NCBI RefSeq assembly: GCF_000337035.1
Contig: NZ_AOJL01000049.1
Span: 24,720-64,507, forward strand
From: Halorubrum coriense DSM 10284
GTDB lineage: Archaea; Halobacteriota; Halobacteria; Halobacteriales; Haloferacaceae
Direction: 5' to 3'
Length of the DNA stretch: 39,788 nucleotides
A model generated the notes under the pieces. It saw only the letters and a program-made list of their open reading frames with translations, made no database searches and had not been told where the DNA came from. Shown here piece after piece: positions 7,529-17,000 of the stretch; the stretch's first letter is position 1, and each line of letters starts with the position of its first letter. A program made the position numbers and the translations under genes.

Positions 7529-9643
7529 ATGCGCGACTGGCTCTCTCACCGCGTGGCCTCGTCGCCGGACGGGACCGCCCTCGTCCGCGCCGAGGACGGC
7601 GAGGCGTGGAGCTACACCGACCTCGATCGCCTCGTCGCCGAGACGGCGGGGCGGCTCGTGGCGCACGGGCTCGGCGAGGGCGACCGGATCGGCGTGCTCA
7701 CGCCCCCGTACGTGGGGACCGTCGGGTTGGTCCACGCGACGATGCGGATCGGGGCGACGTTCGTGCCGCTCGGCACGGAGCTGACGGCGCGCGAGATCGC
7801 CGCGCGGATCGACCGGACCGACCTCGACGCCGTCGTCTGCGCGGAGCCGACCGAGCCGACCGCGACCGAGGCGGCGTCGCAGATCGAGGGCGTCCCCGTC
7901 TATTCCGTCGACGACCCGACGAGCGCGGACGTGACCGGCGTCCACGACGTCGACCCGGCGGCGCTCGACCCCCCGGCGTGGTCGTTCGAAGACCCGCTCT
8001 GCGTGCTGTTCACCTCGGGGACGACGGGCGAGCCCAAGCCCGTCCCGCTGACCGCGGGCAACGTGTACAGCTCGGCGGTCGCCTCCGCGTTCCGCCTCGG
8101 CGTCGAGGCCGACGACCGATGGCTCGTGTCCCTGTCGCTCCACCACATGGGCGGGCTCGCGCCGGTGTACCGCTCGGTGCTGTACGGGACGACGCTCGTG
8201 TTGCGCGAGGGGTTCGACGCGGGCGGCACCGCCGACGACATCGACGCGTACGACGTGACCGGCGTCTCGCTCGTGCCGACCATGCTCAAGCGGATGCTCG
8301 ACCGGCGCGGGACGCTGTCGGATTCGCTCCGGGTGGTGCTGCTCGGCGGCGCGCCGGCGCCGGCGGAGCTGCTGGAGCGGTGTCGCGACTACTCGATCCC
8401 CGTCTACCCGACCTACGGGATGACCGAGGCCGCCTCGCAGATCACGACGGCGACGCCGAGGCAGACGAGGGACCGGATCGGGACGGTCGGCCGGCCGCTG
8501 TTCGGCACCGACGTGACGGTCGTCGACGACGGGGGCAACCCGGTAGCGCCGGACGAGACCGGCGAGATCGTCGTCGACGGGCCGACGATCACGCCGGGAT
8601 ACCTCGCCGCGGGGGCGGGTGAGGCGGGCGACGGCGGCGACGCCGTCGACGAAGGCGAGGCGTCTTCTCTCGACGCCGTCGACCTGAACGGGATCGACGC
8701 TTCGGAGCTCGACCGGTCGGACTTCGGTCCGCACGGACTCCACACCGGCGACGTGGGGCGGTTCGACGAGGACGGCTACCTCCACGTGCTCAACCGCGTC
8801 GACGACCGGATCATCAGCGGCGGCGAGAACGTCGAACCGGGAGAGGTCGCGGACGTGCTCCGGGAGTACGCCGAGGTCGACGACGTGGCCGTGGTCGGGC
8901 TCGACGACGACGTGTGGGGCGAGCGCGTCGCGGCGCTCGTCGCCGTCGGCGACCGGCTCCCGTCGGCGGGCGGGCCAGCCGGAAACGGCGCGGTCCCGGA
9001 AGCCGGCTCCGCGGAGACCGACTCCGCAGACGACGAACCCGGAGCGCGCAACTCGGTCGACGAATCCGCAGCGTCGGTCGTCGGGTCCGGCGGCATCGGG
9101 CCCGCCCCCATCGACGAGGCCGCCTTCGTCGCCTTCGCTCGCGAGCGACTGGCCGCGTTCAAGATTCCGAAGACGGTCGCGTACGCGACGGAACTCCCGC
9201 GCACGGTCTCGGGGACGGTCGACAGGGAGGCGGCGCGGGCCGTCCTCCGCGAGCGCGGGTCGGACCCGCGCGAGAACCTCGACGCGGACCTAGAGACGGC
9301 CGGGTTCGAGCCGGCCGACCCGGCCGAGCCGCCGTCGGAGTCGAACGGCGCCGCCGCCGAGGACGGCGACGTCGAAGTCGAGATCGCCGACGCCGACGAG
9401 GTCGCGTCGGAATCGGTTAGCGCCACCACCGACGCCGTCGACGCCGAGGGCGACGCGAATTCCACCGACGCCGGGTCCGACACGGATGTCGGCGACGCCG
9501 AGAGCGACGCGAATTCCACCGACGCCGGGGCCGACACGGATGTCGTCGACGCCGAGAGCGACGCGGACTCCGAGAGTTCCGACGACGAGGACGGCGCGGA
9601 CGGCGACGGTGGGAACGGCGCGGACGCGGTCGACGGTTCGTAA
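7529..9643 (+). CDS. menE: AMP-forming acyl-CoA ligase, probable o-succinylbenzoate-CoA ligase MenE
   Basis: A 704-residue member of the ANL superfamily. The phosphate loop TSGTTGEPK begins at residue 162, YPTYGMTEAASQI is the A5 region, and TGDVGRFDEDGYLHVLNRVDDRIISGGENV is the A7-A8 hinge. The opening MRDWLSH and the LSLHHMGGLAPVYRS stretch fit haloarchaeal MenE, which activates o-succinylbenzoate for menaquinone synthesis; menF is 6.5 kb away. Two oddities stand out. The A10 region reads LPRTVSGTVDRE, with Thr563 where the adenylation lysine is usual. There is also an acidic Ser/Glu-rich insertion of about 60 residues (roughly 480-540) and an acidic tail of about 110 residues with tandem repeats. 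The ATG at 7529 is preferred over the GTG at 7520. Alternatives are a salicylate- or benzoate-type CoA ligase. Confidence 0.75.
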   Translation: MRDWLSHRVASSPDGTALVRAEDGEAWSYTDLDRLVAETAGRLVAHGLGEGDRIGVLTPPYVGTVGLVHATMRIGATFVPLGTELTAREIAARIDRTDLDAVVCAEPTEPTATEAASQIEGVPVYSVDDPTSADVTGVHDVDPAALDPPAWSFEDPLCVLFTSGTTGEPKPVPLTAGNVYSSAVASAFRLGVEADDRWLVSLSLHHMGGLAPVYRSVLYGTTLVLREGFDAGGTADDIDAYDVTGVSLVPTMLKRMLDRRGTLSDSLRVVLLGGAPAPAELLERCRDYSIPVYPTYGMTEAASQITTATPRQTRDRIGTVGRPLFGTDVTVVDDGGNPVAPDETGEIVVDGPTITPGYLAAGAGEAGDGGDAVDEGEASSLDAVDLNGIDASELDRSDFGPHGLHTGDVGRFDEDGYLHVLNRVDDRIISGGENVEPGEVADVLREYAEVDDVAVVGLDDDVWGERVAALVAVGDRLPSAGGPAGNGAVPEAGSAETDSADDEPGARNSVDESAASVVGSGGIGPAPIDEAAFVAFARERLAAFKIPKTVAYATELPRTVSGTVDREAARAVLRERGSDPRENLDADLETAGFEPADPAEPPSESNGAAAEDGDVEVEIADADEVASESVSATTDAVDAEGDANSTDAGSDTDVGDAESDANSTDAGADTDVVDAESDADSESSDDEDGADGDGGNGADAVDGS
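9437..9570 (+). repeat. Tandem 54-bp coding repeat in the acidic tail of the acyl-CoA ligase
   Basis: Two nearly identical 54-bp units (9437-9490 and 9491-9544) are followed by a partial third (from 9545). Each encodes 18 residues of the pattern DAESDANSTDAGADTDV. The two full units differ at only a few bases, and both contain GAATTC, an unusual A/T run for this gene. This indicates recent duplication, so the copy number may vary among strains. Confidence 0.85.
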
Positions 9644-9649
9644 ACTCTC

Positions 9650-9663
9650 ACGAAGTTCTTCGT
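9650..9663 (+). other. Short hairpin after the ligase stop codon
   Basis: ACGAAG-TT-CTTCGT is a perfect 6-bp inverted repeat starting 7 bp after the TAA of the acyl-CoA ligase and ending about 40 bp before the acyl-CoA dehydrogenase ATG. No U tract follows directly, though CGTTTTGT comes 11 bp later (9674-9681) and could be the TATA of the next gene. It could be an operator or a weak termination signal. Confidence 0.3.
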
Positions 9664-9704
9664 TGTTCCACGAACGTTTTGTCGGCGGGGGCCACAGTGG
9701 TGTT

Positions 9705-10853
9705 ATGGAGTTGTTCGACGACAGCATCGTGCCGGAGCGCGCGCGAGACGTCAAACAGGAGGCCCGCGAGTTCGCCGACGAGTACATCGCCCCGAACGCC
9801 GAGTCGTACTACGACACCGGCGAGTATCCGTGGGAAGTGCTCGAAGCGGGGATGGACGCCGGCCTCGTCGCCCAGGACATCGGCGAGGAGTACGGCGGGA
9901 GGGGGTTCGACCTCGCGCAGGTGCTCGCCATGGCGGAGGAGTTCTACCGCGCGGACGCCGGCATCGCGCTCACCCTCCAGCTCGCCAGCTTCGGTGCCGA
10001 GATGGTCGAAGACTACGGCACGGAAGCGCAGAAGGAGAAGTACCTCCGGCCGGTGGCCGAGAACGAGCAGCTCTCGGGGCTCGCGGTGTCGGAGCCGCAG
10101 ACCGGCTCGGACCTGGCAGGGATGACGACGAAGGCCGAGAAGGTCGAGGGGGGCTACGAGCTCACCGGCGAGAAGTACTGGGTCGGCAACGCGGTCGAGG
10201 CCGACTGGCTCACCGTCTACGCCAAGACCGGCGAGGGCGACGACCGCTACTCGAACTACACGCTGTTCATCGTCGAGACGGACTCGGACGGCTACGAGGC
10301 CGAGCACATCCCCGAGAAGATGGGGATGCGCGCGTCCAAGCAGGGCCACATCGTCTTCGAGGACTGCTTCGTCCCCGAGGAGAACGTCGTCGGCAGCGAG
10401 GGCGGCGGGTTCTACGCCCTCGCCGACTTCTTCAACCACGGCCGCGTCATCGTCGGGGGCCACGGGCTCGGCCTCGCGGCGGCGGCCATCGAGGAGGCGG
10501 AGGCGTTCATCGACGAGCGCGAGGCGTTCGGCCGCACCATCGACGATTTTCAAGCCGTCCAGCACACGGTCTCGGACATGCGGATCGGCTTCGAGTCGGC
10601 GCGCGCGCTCAACTGGCGCGCCTGCGAGAAGGTCGCGAACGGAACGGACGCCGGCTACTGGGCCGCGCTGGCGAAGACCAAGTCCACCGAGGTCGCCACC
10701 GACTGCGCCGAGAAGGGGATGAAGCTCCACGGCGGCCGGTCGAACCTCACCGACCGCCGGATCGCCCGCGTCTACCGCGACGTGCGCATCCCGGTGATCT
10801 ACGAGGGCGCGAACGACATCCAGCGCAACCTCATCTACCGGCAGTCGCGCTAG
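9705..10853 (+). CDS. Acyl-CoA dehydrogenase
   Basis: A 382-residue flavoprotein that introduces the alpha-beta double bond into acyl-CoA and passes electrons to ETF. The all-helical N-terminal domain is followed by the FAD-binding signature LAVSEPQTGSDLAGM (about 128-142), the middle-domain block GEKYWVGNAVEADW and the C-terminal AFGRTIDDFQAVQH. The catalytic base is seen in IYEGANDIQRN at Glu367, the position used by short- and medium-chain and glutaryl-type enzymes. Length is normal. Substrate chain length cannot be read from sequence. The ATG at 9705 gives the standard N-terminus MELFDDSIVPERAR; longer frames run into the preceding gene. It may be transcribed from its own weak TATA (CGTTTTGT at 9674-9681). 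Confidence 0.93.
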   Translation: MELFDDSIVPERARDVKQEAREFADEYIAPNAESYYDTGEYPWEVLEAGMDAGLVAQDIGEEYGGRGFDLAQVLAMAEEFYRADAGIALTLQLASFGAEMVEDYGTEAQKEKYLRPVAENEQLSGLAVSEPQTGSDLAGMTTKAEKVEGGYELTGEKYWVGNAVEADWLTVYAKTGEGDDRYSNYTLFIVETDSDGYEAEHIPEKMGMRASKQGHIVFEDCFVPEENVVGSEGGGFYALADFFNHGRVIVGGHGLGLAAAAIEEAEAFIDEREAFGRTIDDFQAVQHTVSDMRIGFESARALNWRACEKVANGTDAGYWAALAKTKSTEVATDCAEKGMKLHGGRSNLTDRRIARVYRDVRIPVIYEGANDIQRNLIYRQSR

Positions 10854-10860
10854 GAGCCCC

Positions 10861-11535
10861 TCAGAGCGTCGCCGCCAGTCGGCGAAGCTCGCCGTCGCCG
10901 TCGGCGGTGAGCGGGTCGCCGTGCCCGACGCAGGCGACGTCGAACGCGGGGGCGCGCTCCGCGAGCGACCGGACGCTCGCGGCGACCTCGGCCGTGTCGT
11001 AGCTTATTATCCAGCCCGACTCGTTCAACTCGCCGTCCGACTCCGAAACGAGGTCGCCCAGCAGCGCGACGCCCAGTTCCTCGCTGACGTAGGCGAGGTG
11101 GCCCGGCGTGTGACCGGGCGTGTGGTACGCCGCGAACGAGCCGATCGCGTCGCCGTCGCGGACGCCGACGACGTCGAGGTCGGGCAGGTCGGTGACGAGG
11201 CCGCCGAGCCGCTGGATCAGCCCCTTGTGGTTCCGCAGCGGCGGCGACCGCACCCCCCGCAGCAGTTGCGCGTCGAAGCCGTACGCGTACACCGGCGCGT
11301 CGAGGTCGGGGGCCAGCGCCGCCAGCGTTCCGACGTGGTCGAGGTCGTAGTGGGTGAGCAGGACGCGACCGATCTCCGAGACCTCGACGCCGGCGTCGTC
11401 GAGCCCGTCGCGGATCGCGTCCTCGTCCCACGGCGTCCCGGCGTCGACGAGCGTCGGCACGTCGTCGGAGACGAGGTACGCGTTGACTCCGCCGCAGTCG
11501 AGTCGCCAGACGCCGTCCGCGATCTCGGTCCCCAT
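10861..11535 (-). CDS. MBL-fold metallo-hydrolase
   Basis: A 224-residue metallo-beta-lactamase-fold protein. The motif THYDLDHVGT corresponds to the THxHxDHxG metal motif, with Asp in place of the second His. Further ligands are seen in YHTPGHTPGHLAYV and LLGDLVSES, and the last His in VACVGHGDPL. The overall pattern is like glyoxalase II-type or quorum-type MBL hydrolases; the substrate is unknown. The start is the ATG at 11535 (MGTEIADGVWRLDCGGVNAYLV), matching the usual N-terminal strand pair; upstream in-frame sequence is Arg-rich and does not look like protein. It converges on the acyl-CoA dehydrogenase gene (7-bp gap) and diverges from the MutS-like gene. Confidence 0.88.
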   Translation of the reverse strand: MGTEIADGVWRLDCGGVNAYLVSDDVPTLVDAGTPWDEDAIRDGLDDAGVEVSEIGRVLLTHYDLDHVGTLAALAPDLDAPVYAYGFDAQLLRGVRSPPLRNHKGLIQRLGGLVTDLPDLDVVGVRDGDAIGSFAAYHTPGHTPGHLAYVSEELGVALLGDLVSESDGELNESGWIISYDTAEVAASVRSLAERAPAFDVACVGHGDPLTADGDGELRRLAATL

Positions 11536-11681
11536 GGCCGCGAGTAGGTGGCAGGACGGTATGAACGCTGTCGTGGCGGAAACGGAGACGCGGGGACCGG
11601 ACCCGCGGCGGCGTCTCGCGCGGCCGCCGCCGGCGGCGCGGGCGACGAAAGCGCCAAGACGCCGGGGCGACACCACGGGGT

Positions 11682-13538
11682 ATGCGACTGGAGGACTACT
11701 GGGGGATCGGCCCGAAGACGAGCGAGCGGCTCACCGAGGCCCTCGGGACCGAGCGGGCGGTCGAGGCGATCGAGTCGGCCGACGTCCGCGCGCTCGTCGA
11801 CGCGGGGCTCCACCGCGGCCGAGCGACCCGCATCCTCCGCCGGGCGAGCGGGGAGGCCGGGATGGACGTCCTCGCGACGAGCGACGCGCGCTCCGTGTAC
11901 GACGACCTGCTCGCGCTGGCGGCGGGCGAGGCGCTGACCGCGCACGCGGCCGACCGGATTCGGGTGTTGACCCCGCTCCTCGACCGCGACGCCGTCGAGG
12001 CGCGGCTGGACCGGGTCGTCGCCGCCCGCGACGCGTGGGCCGACCTCGACGAATCGGACCGGGAGGCCGTCGCGGAGGCGTTCGACGCGTACGACGAGGC
12101 GGACGGATCCGATCTCGCCGCCGTGGAGACCGCCGTCGCGCTCCGCGAGGCGGGGCTGACGGCGGGACCGTTCGCCGACGTCGGCGCGCTGGACGGGGGC
12201 CGACTGCGCGACGCGGCCGACGCGCTCGCCGACGTGCGAGGGTCGATCGACCCCGCCGGCGGGCTCGAAGGCGACGACATCGAGATCGCCGCGGGCGCGG
12301 ACGCGGACCTGGACCGGCTTCGCGGGCGGCTGTCGGCCGCGCGCGACCTCGCGGACTCCGCGTTCGACGTGCTCGAATCGGTCCGCGACGGGAGCCTCCG
12401 CGACTTCGAGGCGCTGGAGTCGGCGACGATCGACCACGTCGCCCGCGAGACGGGCGTCGAGCCGGCCACGGTCCGGTCTGCCGCGCCCGACGAGGCGCTC
12501 GACGCCGCGGACTTCGTCTCCGGGACGCTGCGGGACCTCGTCGTCGAACTCGAATCGGCGGTCGACGAGCGCGAGGCCGCCGTCGCGGCCGACGTCCGCG
12601 AGCGCTTGGGGGACGACCCGAGCGGCGCGAACGGTGACGACGACGGCGACGAGGACGGAGCGAACGGGGGCGGAGACACCACCGTCGCCCGCGCCGCGGC
12701 CGCGGTCTCGGACGCCGCCTTCCTGCTGTCGCTCGGGCGGTTCGCGGCCGAGAACGGGCACGTCCGCCCGACGCTCGTCGACGACGGCATCGCGGTGCGC
12801 GGCGCGCGGAATCCCTTCCTCGGCGGCGACGTCCAGCCGGTCTCGTACGGCGTCGGCTCGCACTCGCTCGCGGACGCGTCCGGCGTCGCGAGCGCTGACG
12901 CGCCGCCGACCGGCGACCGCGTGAGCGTCCTTACCGGGGCGAACTCCGGCGGGAAGACGACCCTCCTCGAAACGCTCTGCGCGGTGGCGCTGCTCGCGTC
13001 GATGGGGCTGCCCGTGCCCGCCGACGCGGCCGAGGTCGGAACGTTCGATCGGATCGTCTTCCACCGCCGACACGCCTCGTTCAACGCCGGCGTGCTGGAG
13101 TCGACGCTGAAGTCGGTCGTCCCGCCGCTGGTCGCGGACGGCCGCACGCTGATGCTCGTCGACGAGTTCGAGGCGATCACCGAGCCGGGTCGCGCCGCCG
13201 ACCTGCTGAACGGGCTGGTGACGCTCACGGTCGACCGCGGCGCGCTGGGCGTCTACGTCACGCACCTGGCCGAAGACCTGAGTCCGCTGCCGGACGCCGC
13301 GCGGATCGACGGGATCTTCGCGGAGGGGCTCACGAACGACCTGGAGCTCCGCGTCGACTACCAGCCGCGGTTCGAGACGGTCGGGAAGTCGACGCCGGAG
13401 TTCATCGTCTCGCGGCTGGTCGCGAACGCCGGCGACCGCGGGGTCCGCGCCGGCTTCGAACACCTCGCCGGCGCGGTCGGGGAGGAGGCGGTCCAGCGAA
13501 CGCTCTCGGACGCCGAGTGGGCGGCGAACGATGACTGA
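11682..13538 (+). CDS. MutS-family ATPase with N-terminal helix-hairpin-helix
   Basis: A 618-residue protein. Residues 1-55 (YWGIGPKTSERLTEALG, LVDAGLHRGRATRILRRA) look like a helix-hairpin-helix DNA-binding unit. A long helical middle (60-330) resembles the MutS core/lever. The C-terminal ATPase has Walker A GANSGGKTT (residues 419-427, Lys425), a Walker B-type TLMLVDEFEAI and the Q/H-loop region GVYVTHLAEDL. There is no MutS domain I, and so no Phe-x-Glu mismatch-reading wedge. It therefore belongs with the archaeal MutS5/MutS2-like ATPases rather than the mismatch sensor MutS1. DNA-structure processing or recombination control is plausible but unproven. An acidic Asp/Gly linker precedes the ATPase. 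It overlaps the next gene by 8 bp. Confidence 0.85.
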   Translation: MRLEDYWGIGPKTSERLTEALGTERAVEAIESADVRALVDAGLHRGRATRILRRASGEAGMDVLATSDARSVYDDLLALAAGEALTAHAADRIRVLTPLLDRDAVEARLDRVVAARDAWADLDESDREAVAEAFDAYDEADGSDLAAVETAVALREAGLTAGPFADVGALDGGRLRDAADALADVRGSIDPAGGLEGDDIEIAAGADADLDRLRGRLSAARDLADSAFDVLESVRDGSLRDFEALESATIDHVARETGVEPATVRSAAPDEALDAADFVSGTLRDLVVELESAVDEREAAVAADVRERLGDDPSGANGDDDGDEDGANGGGDTTVARAAAAVSDAAFLLSLGRFAAENGHVRPTLVDDGIAVRGARNPFLGGDVQPVSYGVGSHSLADASGVASADAPPTGDRVSVLTGANSGGKTTLLETLCAVALLASMGLPVPADAAEVGTFDRIVFHRRHASFNAGVLESTLKSVVPPLVADGRTLMLVDEFEAITEPGRAADLLNGLVTLTVDRGALGVYVTHLAEDLSPLPDAARIDGIFAEGLTNDLELRVDYQPRFETVGKSTPEFIVSRLVANAGDRGVRAGFEHLAGAVGEEAVQRTLSDAEWAANDD

Positions 13539-13983
13539 GGAGCCGGCGGACGACGCGGCCGGCCCCGACCGGATCCGGTCGGTCGCGGTCCACCGCGAGG
13601 ACGTGGCGAACGCGCTCGAAGCCACGCTCCGGAGCGACCGCGAGGTCGTCCTCCGCGCGACGCCGCCGTTCTCCGGGCGGATGCGGGCGCGCCTCCACGC
13701 GCTCGACGCCGGGGGGGCCGGCGAGGACGGCGGCGGTTCGCCCGCCGACGCTCCCGGGCCGATCCACGTCGACCCCCGGGACCTCGTCGCGGAGGTCCCC
13801 CCGTATCCCGAGGTTGACGACACGGCCGCCGAGCTCCCCGACGCGGACCTCGAGACGCGCCGAGAGCGACACGCCGCGAACGTCGAGGCGTGGCGCGAGA
13901 CCGTGCGCGAGCGCGTCCGCTCGACGGTCGATATCGAGGTCGGCGGCGAGGTCCGCACCGTCGACGTGAACGCGCTCGGGTAG
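13531..13983 (+). CDS. Uncharacterised protein co-translated with the MutS-like ATPase
   Basis: A 150-residue protein starting inside the end of the MutS-like gene (8-bp overlap), which suggests translational coupling. The N-terminal half reads like a small alpha/beta domain (IRSVAVHREDVANALEATL, EVVLRATPPFSGRMRARLH). A Gly/Ser/Asp linker follows, and the end is a helix (LETRRERHAANVEAWRETVRERVRS) followed by a beta strand pair (VDIEVGGEVRTVDVNALG). I do not recognise the family with certainty. The basic, amphipathic helix and the pairing with a DNA ATPase suggest an accessory role in DNA transactions (inference). Confidence 0.75.
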   Translation: MTEEPADDAAGPDRIRSVAVHREDVANALEATLRSDREVVLRATPPFSGRMRARLHALDAGGAGEDGGGSPADAPGPIHVDPRDLVAEVPPYPEVDDTAAELPDADLETRRERHAANVEAWRETVRERVRSTVDIEVGGEVRTVDVNALG

Positions 13984-14035
13984 ACGGCCAGTCCCCCGAA
14001 AAGAGGGAGGCCGCCGGGAGTTCAGTTGGCGAGGG

Positions 14036-17000
14036 CTACAGCCGGATCCGCTCGACCGACGTGCCGGCGGTCTCGAACGCCTCGTCGGTCGCGGCCGCGA
14101 CCACGACGGTGTCGGCGTCGGTCGCGGCGTCGAGGTCGACCTCGAACGCGCCGTCGGCGTCGGGCGTCACGAGGCGCGACGTCTTCCGGGTGTGGACGGC
14201 CACGCGAGCGGCGTCGGTCTCGCCGGCGACGGCGACCGAATCCCCGACGAACTCGGCGGTCGCGGTCAGCTCCGGTCCCGCGGGACGGTCGCGCTCGACG
14301 TACCGGTCGCGGACGACCGTCGGCGTCTCGACGGGTTCGCCCGCGTCGACGCCGTGCGCCAGCCGGACGAAGCCGGCCATCGACCACGCGAGGGGGGTCG
14401 CCCCACCGGTACCCTCGCCGAACTCCCAGCCGTACTTCGTCGGGTGTTCGCGGTCCCACACCTGCTCCGGGAGCATCAGCCCGGAGTTACCGAACCCGGC
14501 CATCGTCTCCAGCAGAGTCTCGGGTTCGAGGGCCTCGTCGTCCGTGCCGCCGAAGGCGTCCGGGCCGTCGGCGCGAGCGCGCAGTTCGTACTCGCCGCGC
14601 TCGCCGGTGAAGATGGGCCAGAGGCGGCCGCGGCCGTCGCCGGTGCCGGCCCACGGCGCGCCGGGGTCGCCGACGGCGATCTCGCCGTACGCGTCGCCGA
14701 CGTACCGGTACCAAGCCGCGCCGTGCGGCGTGTCCACTCGGATCGAGTCGTCGACGACGGAGACGGAGTTGCGGACGACGGGGTCGTCGGCCGGCTTGAT
14801 CCCCAGTCGGACGAGTTCGAGGAACCCGCCGTCGATGATCTCCCGCTCGTCGTACGTCGGCCCGTCGTTGGCGATGGTCCGGGGTCGCCCGGACTCGGGG
14901 TCGCCGTCGGCCGTGATCCGGAGGTAGTACGGCGTCTCCTCGTGGCGGTCCGTCCCGGTCGCGGTGGCGGTCCACTCCTCGACGCGCGCCGTCCAGTCGT
15001 CCGCGAGCCCCAGCCACGCGAGCGCGTCGGCGCGGAGGGAGTCGGGCGACTCGGCGGCCGTCGACGAGCCGTCCGCCTCGCGGCGGTCGGCCTCCGCGAG
15101 CGCCAGCGCCGCGCCGCAGACCAGCCCGGCGATCTCGGCGGCGATGCTCGACGGGGAGTAGCCGGCCTCCTCCTCCCAGCGCTCCTGGGCGGTCTCGGGG
15201 CCGTTCTCGGCGATGTAGTCGAGCGAGCGGCTGACCTGGTCGTAGGTGTAGCCCGCGTCGGCGAGCGTCACGCCGCGCTCGTACAGCTGCCAGGCCATCA
15301 CCGAGGGGAACGCGATGTTGTCCATCTGTTCGCCGCCCCACCGGGTCCGGCCGTCGATGTAGGTGTTCTGCGGGAGGAACCCGTCGTCGTCCTGCTGGGT
15401 GTTGTAGAGGTACGCCAGCGCGTCCGCGCCGCGTTCGAGTTCGTCCATCTCGATCAGCGCCGTGAACACCTGATAGAGGTCGCGCGACCAGACGAAGTTG
15501 TAGCCGTAGCCGCGCTTCTCCGCGGCGTACTCGGTCTCGCCCCAAGGGACGGAGGGGCTCGCTATCCCCGCACCGTCCTGGGCCTTGTCCTCGACGGCGG
15601 CCAACGTCATCAGCGCGAACCGGTACTGCGACGCGAGGTCGGGCGCGTCCGTCACCGAGTCGGGGAGGTCGCGGTCCGCGAGCCACGCGCGCCACGTCTC
15701 GGCGTACGCGTCCGCGACGTCGTCGAAGCCGCGCGAGAGCGCCCCCTCCGCCTCGCCGAGGGCGGCGGCGGTGTCCGACGCCTCGGCGAACCCGAGCGCG
15801 ACCGTGTCCATGACGATCTCGCCGCTGCCGACGAGGCCGGCGAGGACGACGTTGCCGGTCGCCTCGGTCGACTCCTCGACGCGCTCGCCGTCGCCGAACA
15901 GCGCGTCCGCCGCCTCGCCGCCGGCCGGGAGCGCGCTCGCCCAGTCGAACCCGCCGCCGCTCGCCAGGGCGAGCGCGGTGTCGAACGTCTCGCCCTCGGC
16001 GTCGACGAGTTTGCCGGGTTCGCGGTCGGGGTCGTCCTTGCGCGCGAGCAGGTGCGCCCCGGCGTCGCCGTCGGCCCGCTCGGCGCGGTCGTCCGTGCCG
16101 ACGTTGGCGATGGTCACGTCGGCGAGGGCGTACACGTCGTACTCGCGGCTCCCCTCGAACCGGACGTCGGCGAGGATCGCGGCGCCGTCCGTGTCGACCG
16201 CGTACTCGACGCGGAGCGTCCACGTGTGGCCGTGGCCGTCGCCGGTCTCGCGGATCGTCTGGACGTACGCGAGCGCGTCGTCGGCCGCCGGCTCCGTCGT
16301 CCGCTCGATCGTCTCCGTCGTAGAGACGTGGCCCGTCTCGTCGAAGGTCCGGATCGCGTAGTCGGAGTCGGGGTCGGCGACGAGGAAGTCGACCGTCCGG
16401 ACGTTCATCACGTCGATCCGGGGGAACCGCGCCTCGGTGAGCGCCCCCTCGGTGAGCGTGAACCACACCGGCACGGGCTCGTCGGCCTCGTAGTCGGCGG
16501 GCGTGCCGACGCCGAACTTCCGGCCGGTGGTCCAGTGCGGCGCCGCCTCGGGGCCGGTCTCGCGGTCGTGCGGGACGGGGAGCTCGCCGTGGCTCGCGAG
16601 CGTCACCGTGGCGTCGATCCGGAGGGCGTGGGACCACGCGATGGGGGTCGCGCTGTCGAGGTCGCCGTCGTCGAACACCTGCTCCGCGAACAGCCCCGCC
16701 TCGTTGACGAAGGGGCCGTCCGGCCCGCAGAGCGCGTAGAGGTCGCGGGCGTCGGCGAACAGCGGCTCGGCCGCCCCGCCGCGCTCCTCGACGACGCCGG
16801 CGAGCGTCGCCGCCGCGGTCGCGCCCCACAGGGTCGCGATCGACCACACCTTCGCGGCCCCCTGCTCGGCCGTGCGCCAGTCGTCCCCGGTGAACCTGAC
16901 GAGCCCCTCCACGGCGGCGGTCTCGCGCCGGAGCGCCTCGATCGACTGCCGGACGTGGGTGTTGACGCGGTCGAGGAAGCGGTCGAACTCGCTCGACGCG

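Noticed and set aside
10861-11535. Inactive MBL hydrolase because the second His of HxHxDH is Asp
   Set aside because: The remaining metal ligands are present and HxDxDH variants occur in active members of the superfamily, so loss of function is not supported.
11217-13958. A 913-codon minus-strand frame opposite the MutS-like gene
   Set aside because: It is the antisense shadow of a well-supported ATPase gene; composition is Arg/Ser-rich and there is no domain signal.
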